Assembly: GCA_028564675.1 (NCBI GenBank)
Contig: JAOVVO010000044.1
Location: forward strand, 170,971 to 234,970
Reading direction: 5' to 3'
DNA length: 64,000 bases
Origin: Onchocerca lupi
Taxonomy: Eukaryota > Nematoda > Chromadorea > Rhabditida > Onchocercidae
A program made the translations under genes and the position numbers. Position 1 is the stretch's first letter. The number at the start of each line of letters is the position of its first letter. Shown here in pieces: positions 1 to 13,963 of the stretch. The notes below the pieces were generated by a model, which was given only the letters and a program-made list of their open reading frames with translations, ran no database searches and was not told the origin of the DNA.

Positions 1-3000
1 AGACCTATCGCATACATATCAGCAGTTTTATAGGCTTCGAAATGATTTATTTGAAAACTATCATCTAATATTTCTGGTGCCAAGTAACGCTATAATAAAT
101 TAATAATAAATGAAAAATCCCCTTGTCGAATAATAATAAAAACAATTTGCCACATGTGTATGTTTTTCTTTTACGACGATAAACTTGGAGAGACAATAAA
201 TATGTTGATTCATATAATTTCGAACCACAAACATCACTCTGTTATTTCAACAGAAATATTATTTACTGGCTGGACAAGCTACGTTTCTCGTGTCAGATCC
301 GGTTAGTCTGTACTAAAAAAAAAAAAAAAAAAGTGTAAATATTCGTTTATTAAAAATCTTAAGTCTTCGAAAGTCCTTAAACACGCACCTTATTCAAATA
401 AAAACATGTGCCTATTCGAATGCAAAGTTATTTCAAAATTTCAAATCAATCGATGAAGAACTTGGAACGTTGAGCGGCAAGTAACGAACAATTACATTTT
501 TATTTATATAGATAGATTATATATTATACTATCTTCCCATAATATAGAAATATCGTTTTTAAAAAGTCATTATTGAAAAGTACTTATTCTGAAAAAGGCC
601 TATAGCGAGAATGAAACCAATCTTATTTTTCTTAATAACAGGGTTTCACTTCTTTATTGTCCTCCACTAAATTGAAGATAGCAGACGGAGAAATTTCATT
701 TTCGAAATTCAGGGCCGAAAATCAGCAACTGTAGAGGAATACTACAGAATCTATAATTATTTCTACTGGCTAGCACTTTGATCGTATTTAGGATGAAACT
801 TACAACAGTGCCACATTTGCTATTGTCTGGAACATTTATCTCACCATTCATGTAGCGTACTGCCAAACCGAGATCAGCAATCACACAAGTCAGATCCGAT
901 TTTACCAAGATGTTCTTCGATTTGAGATCGCGATGGGCAATTGCCGGCTTTCCTGGAATGAAGAAAAAAAAAAAAGTTATCATAGAATTACCATATATTG
1001 CAGTTATTATTACTTTTAAAAAACTTGCCACGCGGACCAGGAATTTCATTGTGCAAGAAAGACAAGCCAACTGCAATACTGCGAATCATTTGTAGCATCA
1101 CTGGCTCGCTGACAACATTTGCTGACAAATAATCATAAAGAGAACCATGTTCGTGGTATTCAGTTATCAACCACAGTTGGGTACTCGTTCCAGTATCTGT
1201 AAATTGCATACAAGCCAGCTATCAATATAGAAACAACTAGAATAGCTTTTGTAAGTATTTTGATGATGATGTGTATGAATGTCGGAAATTTTAACACAAA
1301 ATTTTTAAAAATCTTCGAAATAATAATGAAGAAACTATTTCGTTTAGACAAATGTTGGTCTGAGCCTGAGAGATCATCAATCTTTCCATATCATTGCAGC
1401 ATTAGAAATATATCCCATTGGATTTAGGAAACATATTTCAAACCTAACAAATGCTCGACCTGCATATGATATTTGCGAAATATTATATATCTTCGCATAA
1501 TGAAAAAAAAGTGTTGCAGATTCTCTAGAAGCCTATATATTTGTTAAACAAAACATCTTCAAAATATAAAGTATCTTTGGAGCTTTTTTAAATTGGCATG
1601 AAACTTGGCAAAAACAATTTGAAAGATACGAAAAAAATGGCTGTAAATACTATTATAATTTTTGCGTCCAGCAAATTTTTTTGTTAAGTTTCATGTCAAC
1701 TTACGGCAAACTTGAAGATATTTATAGCTACATTTATGTACAGTTCCATTAATGTACATCTGAGCTAAATATCACGATACGAATTGAGCATTGGTCAGGC
1801 ATACTGAATGCCGCTGAACATGTAACGCACTTCACATATTGACAAATTCAGAAATAAATGATACAGCGGTCAAAAAAACATGACTAATATTGAATATTCG
1901 ATACCTTTATTGTCAGAAGCAATAAAGCGCAGCAAATTCGGATGTCTGAGGAGATTTGTTTGGAAAATCTCGACTTCTCGATTCCATGACCTTTCATCAC
2001 GGGAACTAAATATTTTCACAGCGACTTCGTCACCTTTCCAATAGCCCAGCCACACCTGCAATGCCGAATCGCTGAAATGTATTAAGATGCAATGAATTAG
2101 AATCAAATGCTGAAGACTCTTGTTTTAAATGACAAGAAAATCACTTCTCCGAAACGTCCTTGCCCAATTTCTTTCTGCAGTTCGATCTGACGAGCAATAG
2201 TACGTTGAGCAAGTAATGGAAATCCTGAAAATTTAAGATCCTTCATCGTTTTTCTCATCAATGAAGTTATTGTATTATTCTACTGCGTCTTTCAATGGGA
2301 TGCCGCGATTGGAGCTATAAATTCATGAATTCTTTGGTTAGAAAGATGAGAAACGAAAAAACTTTTTACTTAGGTAATTTGTACAATAGAAAAATCACAT
2401 TTAAAAAATGTGTTATTCTCTTAATTGTTCAAATTACCTAATAAAATACTTTTCTTCGCTGCCTTCTTCATCAAAGACTTCACGAATCTGTTAAATCGTA
2501 GCTTATTAGAAGACTGATTTAATTGAATAATTAGTAATAATTAAAATATGTACCTGAACCAGAGCCGGTGGTGGCAGAATCATCTAAATTATATAATAAG
2601 TCGCTCAAGTGTCCTAAGGCATCCACTGAGTTCATTAATAGTTTTTCTTCTCCAGTACTTAAACAATATCGCTACATTGAATGTAGAATAAACAACGATA
2701 AATTAATTTTTAGTATGGAACTATTATACAGTATATTCGAAAGAACTTCTAGGGAAGCGAAATAATGTTACATTGACTACAAACGATTCTAATCTCTAGC
2801 TGATACATTAGTTCAATATTCGGTATTATCACAATTTCTTGCAGCTGAGAAAACTGTGAAAAAGGGAGAAAAACACCATTAACAGAACTGAGCTGCATTG
2901 AATGACTAACTGTTCTCGGTGTTTCCTTTGAATAATACATATATGAAAACATTTCGGTAAAGATGATTGCTTACATTGCAGATCGCTCCTCGCCATGATG

Positions 3001-4641
3001 TGCCCAATAAAATATCCATCGCTTCAGTGGTTTGTTTATCCAAGCAAAAACTAAGAATATAGAAAACACAAAAATGATGGTTCCTATCAAAAAAATAACC
3101 AGATAGCGAATTAATGGTATACTATTATCCTGAAACTGCACGAAAATAAAAAAACAAAACGGAAAAAATTCACATCAATGTTAAAAAATATGATCTGCAT
3201 ATTAGTTTCCGAAAAAAAAAAAAAACTATTCTTTTTTTTGCAATTTTTTTACAAACTTTGCTACTCTTATAAAAACAAGCTATGCAACTTTTCATGTTCC
3301 ATAATGTAATCGAAAAAAGCATTTACAGTAGTTCTTCATGATGTACATTACTGCTTCCTAATCGGAAATAATGAACACAGAATTCTAATAAACAAAAGCA
3401 TGGAATGGAATCTTACCGAATTGTAATCATTTATTGGATTCAAATCCAGAGCTCCATTGCAGAATGAATAATTCCAGCAACATTGCATCATACTTCCATC
3501 GTTCATTGGTTGCTTAACTCGACAGTGCAAATCAGGGCTGGCATCCTTGCTCAGGCAACTGAAAATTTCATTCACTGATTTACTAATTTTACTTTTTATA
3601 CTAATAACTTCTTCATAATTTGTTTCTCTTAAACAAAAAGGAAAGACCACAGCGTATAGGAATGCGAAATAATGCTTTATAAAAAACGTTCATACTTCGA
3701 ACCATATCACTTTCGTTTATTTTCCATTGAAGGCCGCAGATGAATGAGCAAAAAAAGAAACTTTCCGTTATATAAATACCCCAAAATATAGCAACACTAA
3801 CCTTAAAATGATCGATCGATCGGGTAATAAACGTTTGTAACATATCCCACTAGTGGATCTACAAAGTCCTGTGTAAGTACTTCCCAAAAAACGAACAATC
3901 TCCGTATCACATCCAGAATACGAGCAATTGCAAATCAATTCTTCAGATAGATTTATCGGTTCCCTCAAATCTTAAATTTAAACATAAGAAAACGAAATCA
4001 TAATAACAGCAAATAGATTTAAGTAATTGTTGTTTTGCAAAAAAAAAAAAATTCTTTTCAATGTTTAAGTAATATATATGTATAACTGAAAAAGAAATAG
4101 TCGAAAATCAATTCTTATGCAAAACATATATTGTTCCACATAGCTTAAAAATTATAACAGGTTTCATTAAATGGACAAACAATAGAAGTTGCATGAATAT
4201 ACGAACAAATAATTACATACGAAACTAATTAATCTCTTTTCTGCTTTGTTAGATGAAGTTTAATAACTTTTAAATATGATTCTAATGCATAAAATTGCCT
4301 GATTACCAGTATATGCTTTCAATATTACGAATAGGGATCAGTTGTGAAGAAAATAATCTAGAATATACTTGTCTACGCTTCGAAGCAAACTTATTGTTCA
4401 TAGCAGAAGCCGGCAGGGAAAAAAGTTCGTCCTATTCTTTTTATAAGGTCCTTAACCAAAAAATGTCATCCCCACTTCTCAAACAATTGCCAATGCGAAA
4501 ATTCAAAATAAAAAATTACAAATAATAAAACTGACTTGCTTGAAATTGTTCCATAAATTTTAGGATATCATATCCGGGATCGCTGCTGTTCTTAACAGCC
4601 ATTGCAATAGTTATAGAAAGTATGAAAACGAGGAATGACAT
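1..4641 (-). CDS. TGF-beta superfamily type I receptor Ser/Thr kinase (partial)
   Basis: A single-pass receptor kinase that, on ligand binding, is phosphorylated by the type II receptor and then phosphorylates R-SMADs. Exons (minus): 4641-4536, 3970-3802, 3558-3417, 3129-2975, 2657-2554, 2224-2145, 2055-1905, 1196-1029, 952-804, then 89 to beyond the window start. Visible in order: signal peptide (MSFLVFILSITIAMA), a Cys-rich ligand-binding domain, a TM helix near residues 147-170, the GS box TTGSGSG (about 220-226), GQGRFGEVW glycine loop, VAVK lysine (about 266), HRDLKSKN catalytic loop and DLG. The L45 loop reads SDNKDTGTSTQL, close to the activin/TGF-beta class rather than the BMP class. 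The filarial receptor TRK-1 may be the orthologue, but that is inference. Kinase subdomains after APE are off the left edge. The intron after 1029 has a GC donor. The junction into the GS exon is the least certain. Confidence 0.9.
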
Positions 4642-5597
4642 TATTTGCTCTTGAATTATTTCTTAGTCGACCATATCGAGAAAGTTTCTAAAAATAATTT
4701 GCAATATACTTCATAAAACAATATTGATTTGACCGAGCTCAATAAGTGTAAAGCAAAATAGGCATATCAAATAAATGAACAGCAGACATCGAAACACTCA
4801 CAAGTTTAACTGATTAACTTTACAATATAAATAAATGCCATCCAGTGCTGTACTAATGTTGGTATTCAAACAGCCTAACTAAATTCGAGACCATTATTAC
4901 CAACCAAGTCCTCTAATGTTTACTTTGAACAAAATGCAAAAACCCTGCAGGAAGTTTTAAAAATAGAATAAGTTGGAAACTCGCGCTATCCATTGGAAAT
5001 AGCCTGTCCATCAATATCTATTTCACTGATTCTTATCATATGTTTATTCCTGGCAAATAAGAGCTTCAAAAAAGCAATCTGATGGAACGAATCTTATTGG
5101 CTGTAATAAATTTAATTTCTTTACTGAAGGTTTAAAAAAGTTTGCTTTGAGGAGAAATGAAGACCAAAGAATAATGAAACAGCATTATAATTTCTCATCT
5201 TTTGAAATGAAGGAGAGATAACAATGAACTTCAGCAATTTTAAATTTAATAGATCTGAAAAACCTAAGTTTTTACCAAGATGACCGGACGTTAAGGGTCA
5301 AAGAAAGAGAATAAATTTGACATCTGTAATATGATCCCAGCAATAACACACATAGCAGAGTCTACAGCAGAGAGGTTTGTACTCACATTGCGAATGATTT
5401 TTCATAGAATGCCACAATCATAAATCGTTCAATCTGAAGGTACCTAATTAACCAGATATCTTCCACCACTGATTTTGAATGAAATTTTTTAATTGGCTGG
5501 TGTCTTCAGGTTCAGTAATTTATAGTTCGCTGTGATTGCGTCAAGAAATCAGTGATAGGTTGCGGTGAAGATAAAAGTTAATTGTATTGGATGGCCA
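4642..5597. promoter_or_regulatory. Divergent intergenic region, receptor (-) / VPS8 (+)
   Basis: About 950 bases separate the two start codons, which point away from each other. It is AT-rich and holds no convincing ORF. It probably contains both promoters, but no specific motif was recognised. Confidence 0.5.
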
Positions 5598-8500
5598 ATG
5601 TCGTCGATAGCTACCGATGAAGACATTGTGGATAGATGGATTGAAATTGACGATTCTATCAGTGTCCCTGAACAAACTCTTGATGAGATCCTCGCCGATG
5701 TAAGCATTACAACTGTGTAAACTTTGTTTTATTTCTTTTCAAAAAACTGGTTCGGATAAATTCTAGCCTGGACATCGTTGTATTGCATATTGCATATTTT
5801 TTTTTATAGAAGATCTTGGATTTGGATGAAGAAATTTTGAGTGGATTGGATGACGATGAATCACTGTTTACATCGCTAAGACAGTCGAGCCCGATATCAT
5901 CTGGTTCTTGTTACACATTGGATTCGCCTCTTCGTATCAAAGAACTAGGTGATCCTTCATTTCCATATTGGTTTAGATCACAATAATGTAATTTGTTCAT
6001 TGGAAAGCCCAAAACGATTCTTAGATATTCTATTTTCTGATATTGGTGTTATTATCAGCAAGATTTTAGATGGGAATCCGTTAACGAAATGTTTCAGAAT
6101 CCATTACATGTCAGTTGAAAACGTGGAGTGATCGTTTTGGAGGTCATGCTAGAGCATTGGCTGTTTCTAATGCTTACATTGCTATCGGGACGAGTCGTGG
6201 GCTAGTATTGATCTTTGATTTCGAAAATCGAAGGTTTTGCAATGTTTCCTTTTGAACCTTTTAATTTATTTTTATTACAGTTCCTTACGACAGAAGTTTA
6301 TCTTTGGAAGTCTTGCTAATGATTTGCAGACTGCTCCATTCGATAACATCAGATGGTTGCCCAGTATCATGTCTCGATTTCAATAAAACTAGTACTTTAT
6401 TGGCCATTGGTTACGGTTCCGGTTTAATACGTACATTTAATGTTGCTACGGGTAAAGTAATGGACAATGTCAATGACATAGTGCAATCCGGCCAGGGTGT
6501 GCTGCAAGTACTTTTTTGTGCAAGGTGCAATTTTTACTCATTCGAAAAAGTTTACTTCTTTTTTCTTGCCTAAAAACATGTTACAAGACTACACTATTGC
6601 TTACAAACCAGCAAACAGAATGGTGACATGAATTTCAATCAGTTTATATTTCATTTCTGGTGAGAAGAGCTGAGAATCAACCACTGATTTTATTATACCA
6701 TATTTCTATTACTTTGCTCTTTGTATCTTCCCTAATAATTAAGTGTTCAGTGGCAGAAGACTTGCTTGCCTAGACAGTGGAGGTTCGGTTTATGAATTAA
6801 CACTGCAAACATCAGTTCGGTCCCGGAAAATTCGCTGTATTTTCTCCGGCTGTCATGGCGAGGTAAGTTATTGAAGAAAATTCAGTTAATTAGCCTTCTG
6901 ATTTGAAAATATGGTTTTCATAATGTAATTTTAGGTGGTATATATGAAATTATTGGACAACGATCAAATTTTAGCTCTCTTATCATTCAAGAAATTGTTT
7001 CTAATAAGTCTGAAGAAGATGCGTTTGATATACGCCACTTCATTCAGTGGACCGGCCAATCTTCCACCTTTGATTGATTGTCAGACAATAAATGTCAAAG
7101 TAAGCTGACTGTATCACTTCACATTCAGTTGTTATATTGTTAGTGAGTATTCGTTCTCGTTTTGAATATTGGTTCTTTATTAATTATGTAGTTACAAAAG
7201 TTAGGGCTTGTAGCAAAAAATATTCCGAAGAAAAGTAAAAATACAGTGTTTTCAAGCTTTCAATCTTGTCTTATCTGAATACTTTGCAGGAAATATCAGA
7301 AAGTAAAACTACTGCTTTTTGTATAGGACGTGGTTCAAGAATTGAATTTTACTATTTAAGTTGTGCATTTTCAAATTTGCGAGTCATACGTTATCGGTGA
7401 GTTCAGGAATTATCTCTTAAATAATTTTTTTTTTTTTTTGTTTCAAGAAGTTGCGGAGCTTCCATGAAATTTGTGTTTTTAATTTCATTTTTTCGTTAGG
7501 ATCTTGGGTCTAATTCTAAAAATCAAATTCCGCTTTTAAGAACATATGTTGGATATGGTTCATTGTATAAAATGGCCTTAGCTGGTAGCTTCAATTGAAT
7601 ATATTTGTTCATTTGAGCTGAGAACCTTTTGGGTTTACTTTGGTAAAATTTCATCAAAAATTCGTAGCCATAAAATCCGTTGATTTCTGTTCGTTTTTGA
7701 TTTTATTCCATTTTTATTGTTACTTCCATTTTTCGTTTCTCATCTTCATTTTTTCTTTTAGAGTATTGTCTTTGGATTTCGATATGATAAATCTAAAATG
7801 GATAGAACCCTGCTATTTGATTATTATGGATAGTGATGAAAGAGTGCGTATGGTCGACATTATGCAGGGAAATATTGCAGTGGAAAATATTCGCGATGTA
7901 CATCTAACATACGCTACTGCTGATTTTAAGGTGTGGTAGAAGTCTTCAAAAAAGACATTAAGATTAATTTTAAGATATTTTTTGACATTAAGATATTTTT
8001 TTGCAGGGTCTCTCTACTGGAGGTAATGTAAGTGCTGCTTTAAAATATTTTGCTGACTGCGTTTGTTACCAGTCTATTTGTCGAGCTGAAAATGTGATAT
8101 TTTTTCTTGGCCAGTCTTCTGTTTATGTGATCTCAGTAAGCGATCAAATAGCGCAATTGGAAAGTTTGATTGACCGGTTATTTTTATTATTGTGAAATTA
8201 TTATTGTGAAAATTAATATCAGGATTTGGGAAATATGGGCATATTTAATCACAGTTATTTTTAATTATGTCAAAAATAAGAAATAAAAAAAGACAAAAAC
8301 GCGGTATTTCAGAGGACAGATGGTACCAGCAGTTCTGTTTGCTCTTGATATCATTACGGGCAAAATTGCCAATAAAACGAATCAATTGAATATAAAACAT
8401 ATCGTTTCTTTGCGAATTCCTAGTCTTATTCAGATGTTGCTAACTTACACTATATCTGGTCTAACGAATGGGAAAGTAATACAGCTTGTTGATCACTACA

Positions 8501-11500
8501 AAGTAAGTGCAATTTGTGCTGTCACAAGTGCGAAGCAGGATTGTACTCAGTAAAGGTTGTACCGAATTTAGTTGTCAGAGTGCATATGATCTGCAAAATA
8601 TAAGTCTACAGGGATCAATATAATGCATATATAGTATAATCATATAAATTTTCTTCCCTTGCAAATAAATTTTATTTCCGTAAATTCCAGAAGCATATCC
8701 AACTCCTTATACGAGCATGTGTCACTACCAATCAATTTGATTTACTATACAATACAGTGTACAGCTGTTTGGAAAAAGATATTCTTTCTAAAGCAATATT
8801 TTTCGAATTCATCGATGAAGTTGTATTGGATGGACGATTGGACGATCCACCTCCTGCATTAGTTCGTGTGCTTTCATTTATTATGTTCATCTGTTTATTA
8901 AGTTTATCATTCTTTTTGGGATGTATGACTATCATTGGTAGCTCAGATTTGCTTCGGTTTGTTGAAATCTTTCGAGTTCATTTAGCCTTTTTTCGGAATA
9001 GTATTATGCAGAACTTAATATGCTTAGACGAGTTATTAGAAAATATGTTCCACTGATGGTTAGAGATATTCTGATTATGAAAATGTTTATTTTAGGTCTC
9101 CGATTATTTCCATCATTTGATATCAGAAGGCAATTTAAACCAATTTGAAGCAGCGGTAGTGCGTATCCCGGTTGAAAAACAGGATATTCACTTCGTGATG
9201 ACTATTTGCAGAAAAAATAGACTTTACGATGGCGTCATATATGTTTACAATAGGGCAATGTCAGATTATATAGGGCCACTGGAAGTAAGCATATTTTAGT
9301 CAAAATCATTATCTATTCTACTTTAATCATCACTATTCTTATTTCAAAACTTTTTCCTTTGTGAATGCAAAAATTTTCCCTTATTTTTCGGAACAAATTA
9401 AGAAATACTTTAAATGATATCTGGAATTTTTTAAAGCTCTATCACTGAATGTTGCAGGAGATATTTGATAATTTGGCGGAACTTGCCGATTGTGAAGTGT
9501 TATCAGATTGCGAAATAGCACTAGGGAATAAGTTGTTATTATATATCCAGTGCTGCCTGTCGGGTAGAGCTTACCCAATTGGAGTTTTGCCAGAGAAAGT
9601 TGCTGCAACCCTTCCTTTACAAGTATATCGCTGCTTGATTTCCTACAAAGGCAAGAATGGCGTATCAGGTGATTCTTTCTTTCTCTTACTGTCATTATCA
9701 TTCATCTCTTAAATAATTTACAGATCTGCTGTTTTTCACAGTGCATTTTTCAGCTTCAATTATATATCCATATTTACGATTGCTTATCAAGTTTGACGCT
9801 GTTCAGTTCTTTAACGTCATATTTACATGTTCGGACAGTGAAATTTTTAATTCAGAGTAAGTTTATTTCTATTCGACGTCCAAACACGAGTGATAAATGA
9901 CACAGAAGCTTAATGCTAATTGTTGCAATCCTTTTGAATACCATCTTTGCTGAAGTATAATATAATAAAAGCAGTCCACTGTTACTGGTACTGATTGCGC
10001 TGAGATGGATCTCATAATCAATCATATTTGAAGCCTGTCAGTCCACTAAGCCTTCATTTTTTGCAGTTTCATATTTGATTCACTACTTTATGCGTTTTCT
10101 GAAAGGACTTCATGTTTTGTCATTTATCGTATTTAATTGCCCAACATATAACAGAGCTTCCTCAGCTTGCTTGACATTGCCATAAATATATGTGCTTCGA
10201 AGCAATCCGCCGTTGCTAGTGCTGATTGCGCTGAGATCTCCAACTAGATTTCATAAGAATTGATCATACTTGAAGCCTGTAAATCCACCGTTTCTCATCT
10301 TTTTTCACCTATTTAAGATAAAAGTTTGTAATTTTAGAGACGGGAGATTGCAGAAAATCACAGAAGTGATATATCAAATAATTAGTGCAGTGGATCGAAG
10401 TGCAGTACTCTTCATCAATTATTTTACTCTTATTGCTCATCTCTTGCAGAAAAAAGCAATTTTGCCAGCGCTTAACACAATCAACGAGGTATACTTTGAT
10501 TGAAAATTTTCATAACAATAGCGACTAGTTGAAAGTTTCATGTCTTAAGTGTTCTGCATACAAGCTTCCAAAATATTCTTGTATTACAGTTAATCGAGAT
10601 TGTATTATCATTTGGTGACTCTATTGAGCGAGTTGCAGACGCTGAGAGATGTATTGTAGAGGTGATGAGAATTGTGAGCGGTCTGGATGAGATGAAGATA
10701 TTGCGGCAAGCCAGGAAATTACCTCAGTATGTATCTACTACTTTTGAACCAATTATATCAACAGCATTTTTCATCTGTCGTAAATTATCAAAATGCAAGA
10801 TTTACAACTGGCAATTTTATCATATTGTTTCTTAATTTTAGTCGCCACAACTTTCTCTTCTCTAATCTTATTTGAGTATTTTTAGCTTGCAGGTCTGCTC
10901 ACATATTTATATGAACAGGCGCGAATTCGTCAATTTGGTGGAATGTTATCTAAGTAACCCAGCGAATGCAGTATGTTATTTCTTTTGTTCGCTTCAGTTA
11001 ACAACTACAAGACTTTTTTTGGTATTTCCTATTGAAATTTCAATGAGTGCATTTTCATGAGTTCGAAATAGTTTAATAGTTGTGTATATTTTCATGCGCT
11101 CGTATTTCCTTTAATCAAAACATTGTTATTAGAACTGCAAGGCGATGAATTATCAAAGTTTCATTCGTTTTTATGGAATTCTCTACAGGTATTTAATCGG
11201 ATTTCCTGCTAATTTTAATTAACATTTATTCATATGAGATAATAAATTCTTAAATAAAAAGGCTTAGCATTTGCTCTAATTTCTTGGTTTATACAGATAT
11301 TTGTCTTCTTTCATAATATTTCTATATCACTGATTACTTTTTGGAGATTCGGGAATAATGAATGTTTTGTTCTTTTTATTTTACTAATAGTTAATTTCCA
11401 CTTCATTTTTTGTAGAATAGAAGATTGTTACAGAAGTTTGCCAAAATAGATTATAACCAGACAGCTGAAATTATTCTTGATCATTTTATTGATTGGTTAT

Positions 11501-13115
11501 CCAAGGAAACTTCGGTAGATTCTGATGTTTTTTTACTCTATTATTACTGCTTTCAAGCAAGGTTTATTTTATTCTTGTTGAATAACTTTAATGTATTTTC
11601 GTAATGAGAATTATTTTGTGTTTTGAAGAATCGTTTGTTATGAAATTCAAAAAGATCATAGGTAATTATAGTTGATGGAGACGACTTGATACTAATTTAT
11701 ATTTTAGGCGTGATCGTGGATATCGAACTTTAACTGATTCTGAAGAACGTGATGAGCAGCTTTTGATTCTCGCTCTAAAGGGAGCTGTGTCATATAATTT
11801 ATTTGAAAATATGGACATGGTAATCAAGATTTGTTTTTTCTTTGCTCCAACAGCACAGATCTTATCTTTCTTATAATCAGTATCATGTCAAATTTATTGG
11901 TTTAGAAATTGAGCGAATTTCTACGTTACTGGTTGAAGACAGCATCAAAAACAGATCGATGTTTAAATTATACAGTGAAACATAGACTTATTTTATCGAG
12001 TGTATTACTTCTGGAAGCTAGAAAACTTGTAAATGAGGCTTTCGAACTGCTTGATTATGAACTCGACAAGACGTGGATGAAAGATTCAACGCTTTCCAGT
12101 AAGTTTTCAATTTTTTGACTTTGAAAGTTAAAAAAAAAGAAATTAGAGAAAATAATTTTTCTATAGTTTATGTGCTTCAGCTAAGTATATTTGCGAAGCA
12201 ATTCGTTTGGCTAACATTTATCATGAAGAAGCTCGACAAGGAAATTGGCTGTTCAAAATATTGAATAAAATCCTTTCACTTCCAGAATCAGAGCTTCAGG
12301 AGGAGTCAAGTGAATGATTTTTTGTTCCTAAATAAGCTTATTTTTAGATAGTCTCCTTTTTTTTATAGCATAATTATGATAATTTCCGATATTTACAGAT
12401 GATCTGAAGGTACAAAATCATTTAAATGATAATATAATTTTAGGAGTAATGGCGTTTTGCAGTTATGGTGTCCTTACTGTGTATTGCTGTTACCTTTTTA
12501 CACAAGAATTTTTGATATATATGAAATAATTGATTTCCGTTGTATATAGAAAGGGGGACTGTACAAGATAGTGAAAGTTAAAAAAGCAATAGCCTGTAAA
12601 ATAAAAACAATTATAACCAACAACCCCAAGTAATAAAAAACAAGTAAAGCGAAATCCTAAGAATTTCGTATCAGAAAAGTAAAAAATAAGATTAATATCT
12701 AAAATTGACTATTTTTGTCGAGCAGTACTGTATGATATGGGAAAATATACATATTATCTTGAAATAATATATTGCAGATAATTTGTTACGTATTGCTCTA
12801 ATTTTAGTTTTCTTTAGTAATTTATCTTTAATGGTGATTATATAAGCAACTGTGCGACAAATTTGTTTTCTTACCAAATCTGTATAAGAATAATATAATA
12901 GAAGCTTTTTAAATACAAAATGCAACATCAAATTTTGAAGGTATGATGGTGGTTTTAAGCAACATAATTGCTACAATTATGGAAAATGGAAGCAGTGATG
13001 CAGAGCGTTTAGTTGATGCCTTATTTACTCATCCAATATTTCGGTATCATCTATATCATTTCTTTTTCCTTTTTTTTTTTTTTTTCATGCAAATAGAGAA
13101 TAATGGTATTGCATC

Positions 13116-13157
<42 letters not shown>

Positions 13158-13963
13158 AGATCCCTTAGTTCATCTGAATGAGAAAAAATTACAGATGTTC
13201 AACATATGCAAAATTCCGTTCGATGATAACTTTCATGTTTGCATCATGTCGTTATGAGAATGTACTCTTGGAAGAAACTGTACGATGTATCGAGAGAGAA
13301 GCCATCCATATGTATCTTCTTTGACTTTATTTCTCACAATTAGCTAAACTATATTGAAGTTAAATATATGTAATAATGAAGAACTATCAAGTATAATTAA
13401 CAAATAGAATATTCACTTGATATAAGTTTGAGCTGTTGAGTTTTGTTATGCAACATTTCATGTGTATTTCATAAGATTCAGTGGAACCTTGCACAAAAAA
13501 TAAAGGCAACCTATAAAAGGTTTTCCTCATTTGCGTAGATCTTAATAAACAGATTCTAGGTTAAATGATTTAATGAAGCAATCAACACGTCGCACTGCCG
13601 GCTTGATCACATCAAATATATGCATTAATTGTGGATGCTTACCAAGGAAATCTTTATATCTTTACAAGTATGTGTTATGACTTCTGTTTCAGCATTATAT
13701 ATTTGTGTACTTTTCTACTTCTATACTTTAGATCAAAATTTTATCTTCAAAATTGCAGTTGTGGCCATGTGGTTCATATGGAATGTGATTCACAGAACAG
13801 TACACATTATTGTCCGTGTCAGACAAATGCTTTCAGTTGTTATAATATTAAAAGCAACATCAATTACAGATCCAGTCAAGTGATTCGAAAACCAGTGAAA
13901 ATTGATATTTTTTCAGAGGAATCTCTCAAATTATTGCTAGGACCGAATAGACGAAAATCTTAA
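5598..13963 (+). CDS. vps-8: VPS8, CORVET endosomal tethering subunit
   Basis: VPS8 is the Rab5-binding subunit of the CORVET complex, which tethers early endosomes. Exons: 5598-5699, 5810-5948, 6098-6233, 6330-6524, 6751-6862, 6935-7099, 7290-7396, 7762-7930, 8007-8176, 8313-8502, 8691-8861, 9096-9284, 9458-9668, 9724-9856, 10338-10488, 10590-10726, 10886-10953, 11133-11188, 11416-11561, 11708-11819, 11906-12098, 12181-12309, 12941-13043, 13195-13311, 13560-13667, 13759-13963. All phases join, giving about 1237 aa, near the size of yeast Vps8. An N-terminal beta-propeller is marked by IAIGTSRGLVLIFD, VSCLDFN and LDSGGSVYELT. The helical solenoid has CRKNRLYDGVIYVYNRAMSDY and CCLSGRAYPIG. The C-terminal RING-like finger has CINC at about 1155-1158, then C1171, H1173, H1176, C1179 and CPC at 1188-1190. 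Exon 14 could also start at 9754, which keeps frame. Confidence 0.92.
9971..10289. repeat. Diverged direct duplication in VPS8 intron 14
   Basis: Two related stretches, 9971-10048 and 10202-10289, share CTGATTGCGCTGAGAT and a TTGAAGCCTGT block in the same order, with scattered substitutions and an insertion in the second. They lie between exons 9724-9856 and 10338-10488. They look like an old local duplication or two fragments of one dispersed repeat. Confidence 0.7.
13069..13155. repeat. Facing T and A homopolymer tracts in VPS8 intron 23
   Basis: A run of about 17 T near 13069-13086 is followed about 33 bases later by a run of about 37 A ending at 13155, between exons 23 and 24. The tracts could fold back on each other. 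Homopolymer lengths this large are also prone to assembly error. Confidence 0.75.

Noticed and set aside
2440..2500. Possible minus-strand exon between the GS box and the kinase
   Set aside because: Joining it creates a stop; the GS exon joins 2224-2145 directly to give the conserved SGFPLLAQRT.
3613..3843. Minus-strand ORF in the receptor gene, first taken as an exon
   Set aside because: Exon 3970-3802 joins 3558-3417 directly in phase (AG + T) and gives the expected Cys pattern; no donor or acceptor of this ORF fits.
13119..13155. A37 run considered as a retroposed transcript tail
   Set aside because: No processed gene precedes it; it lies within an intron and is more simply a homopolymer expansion.
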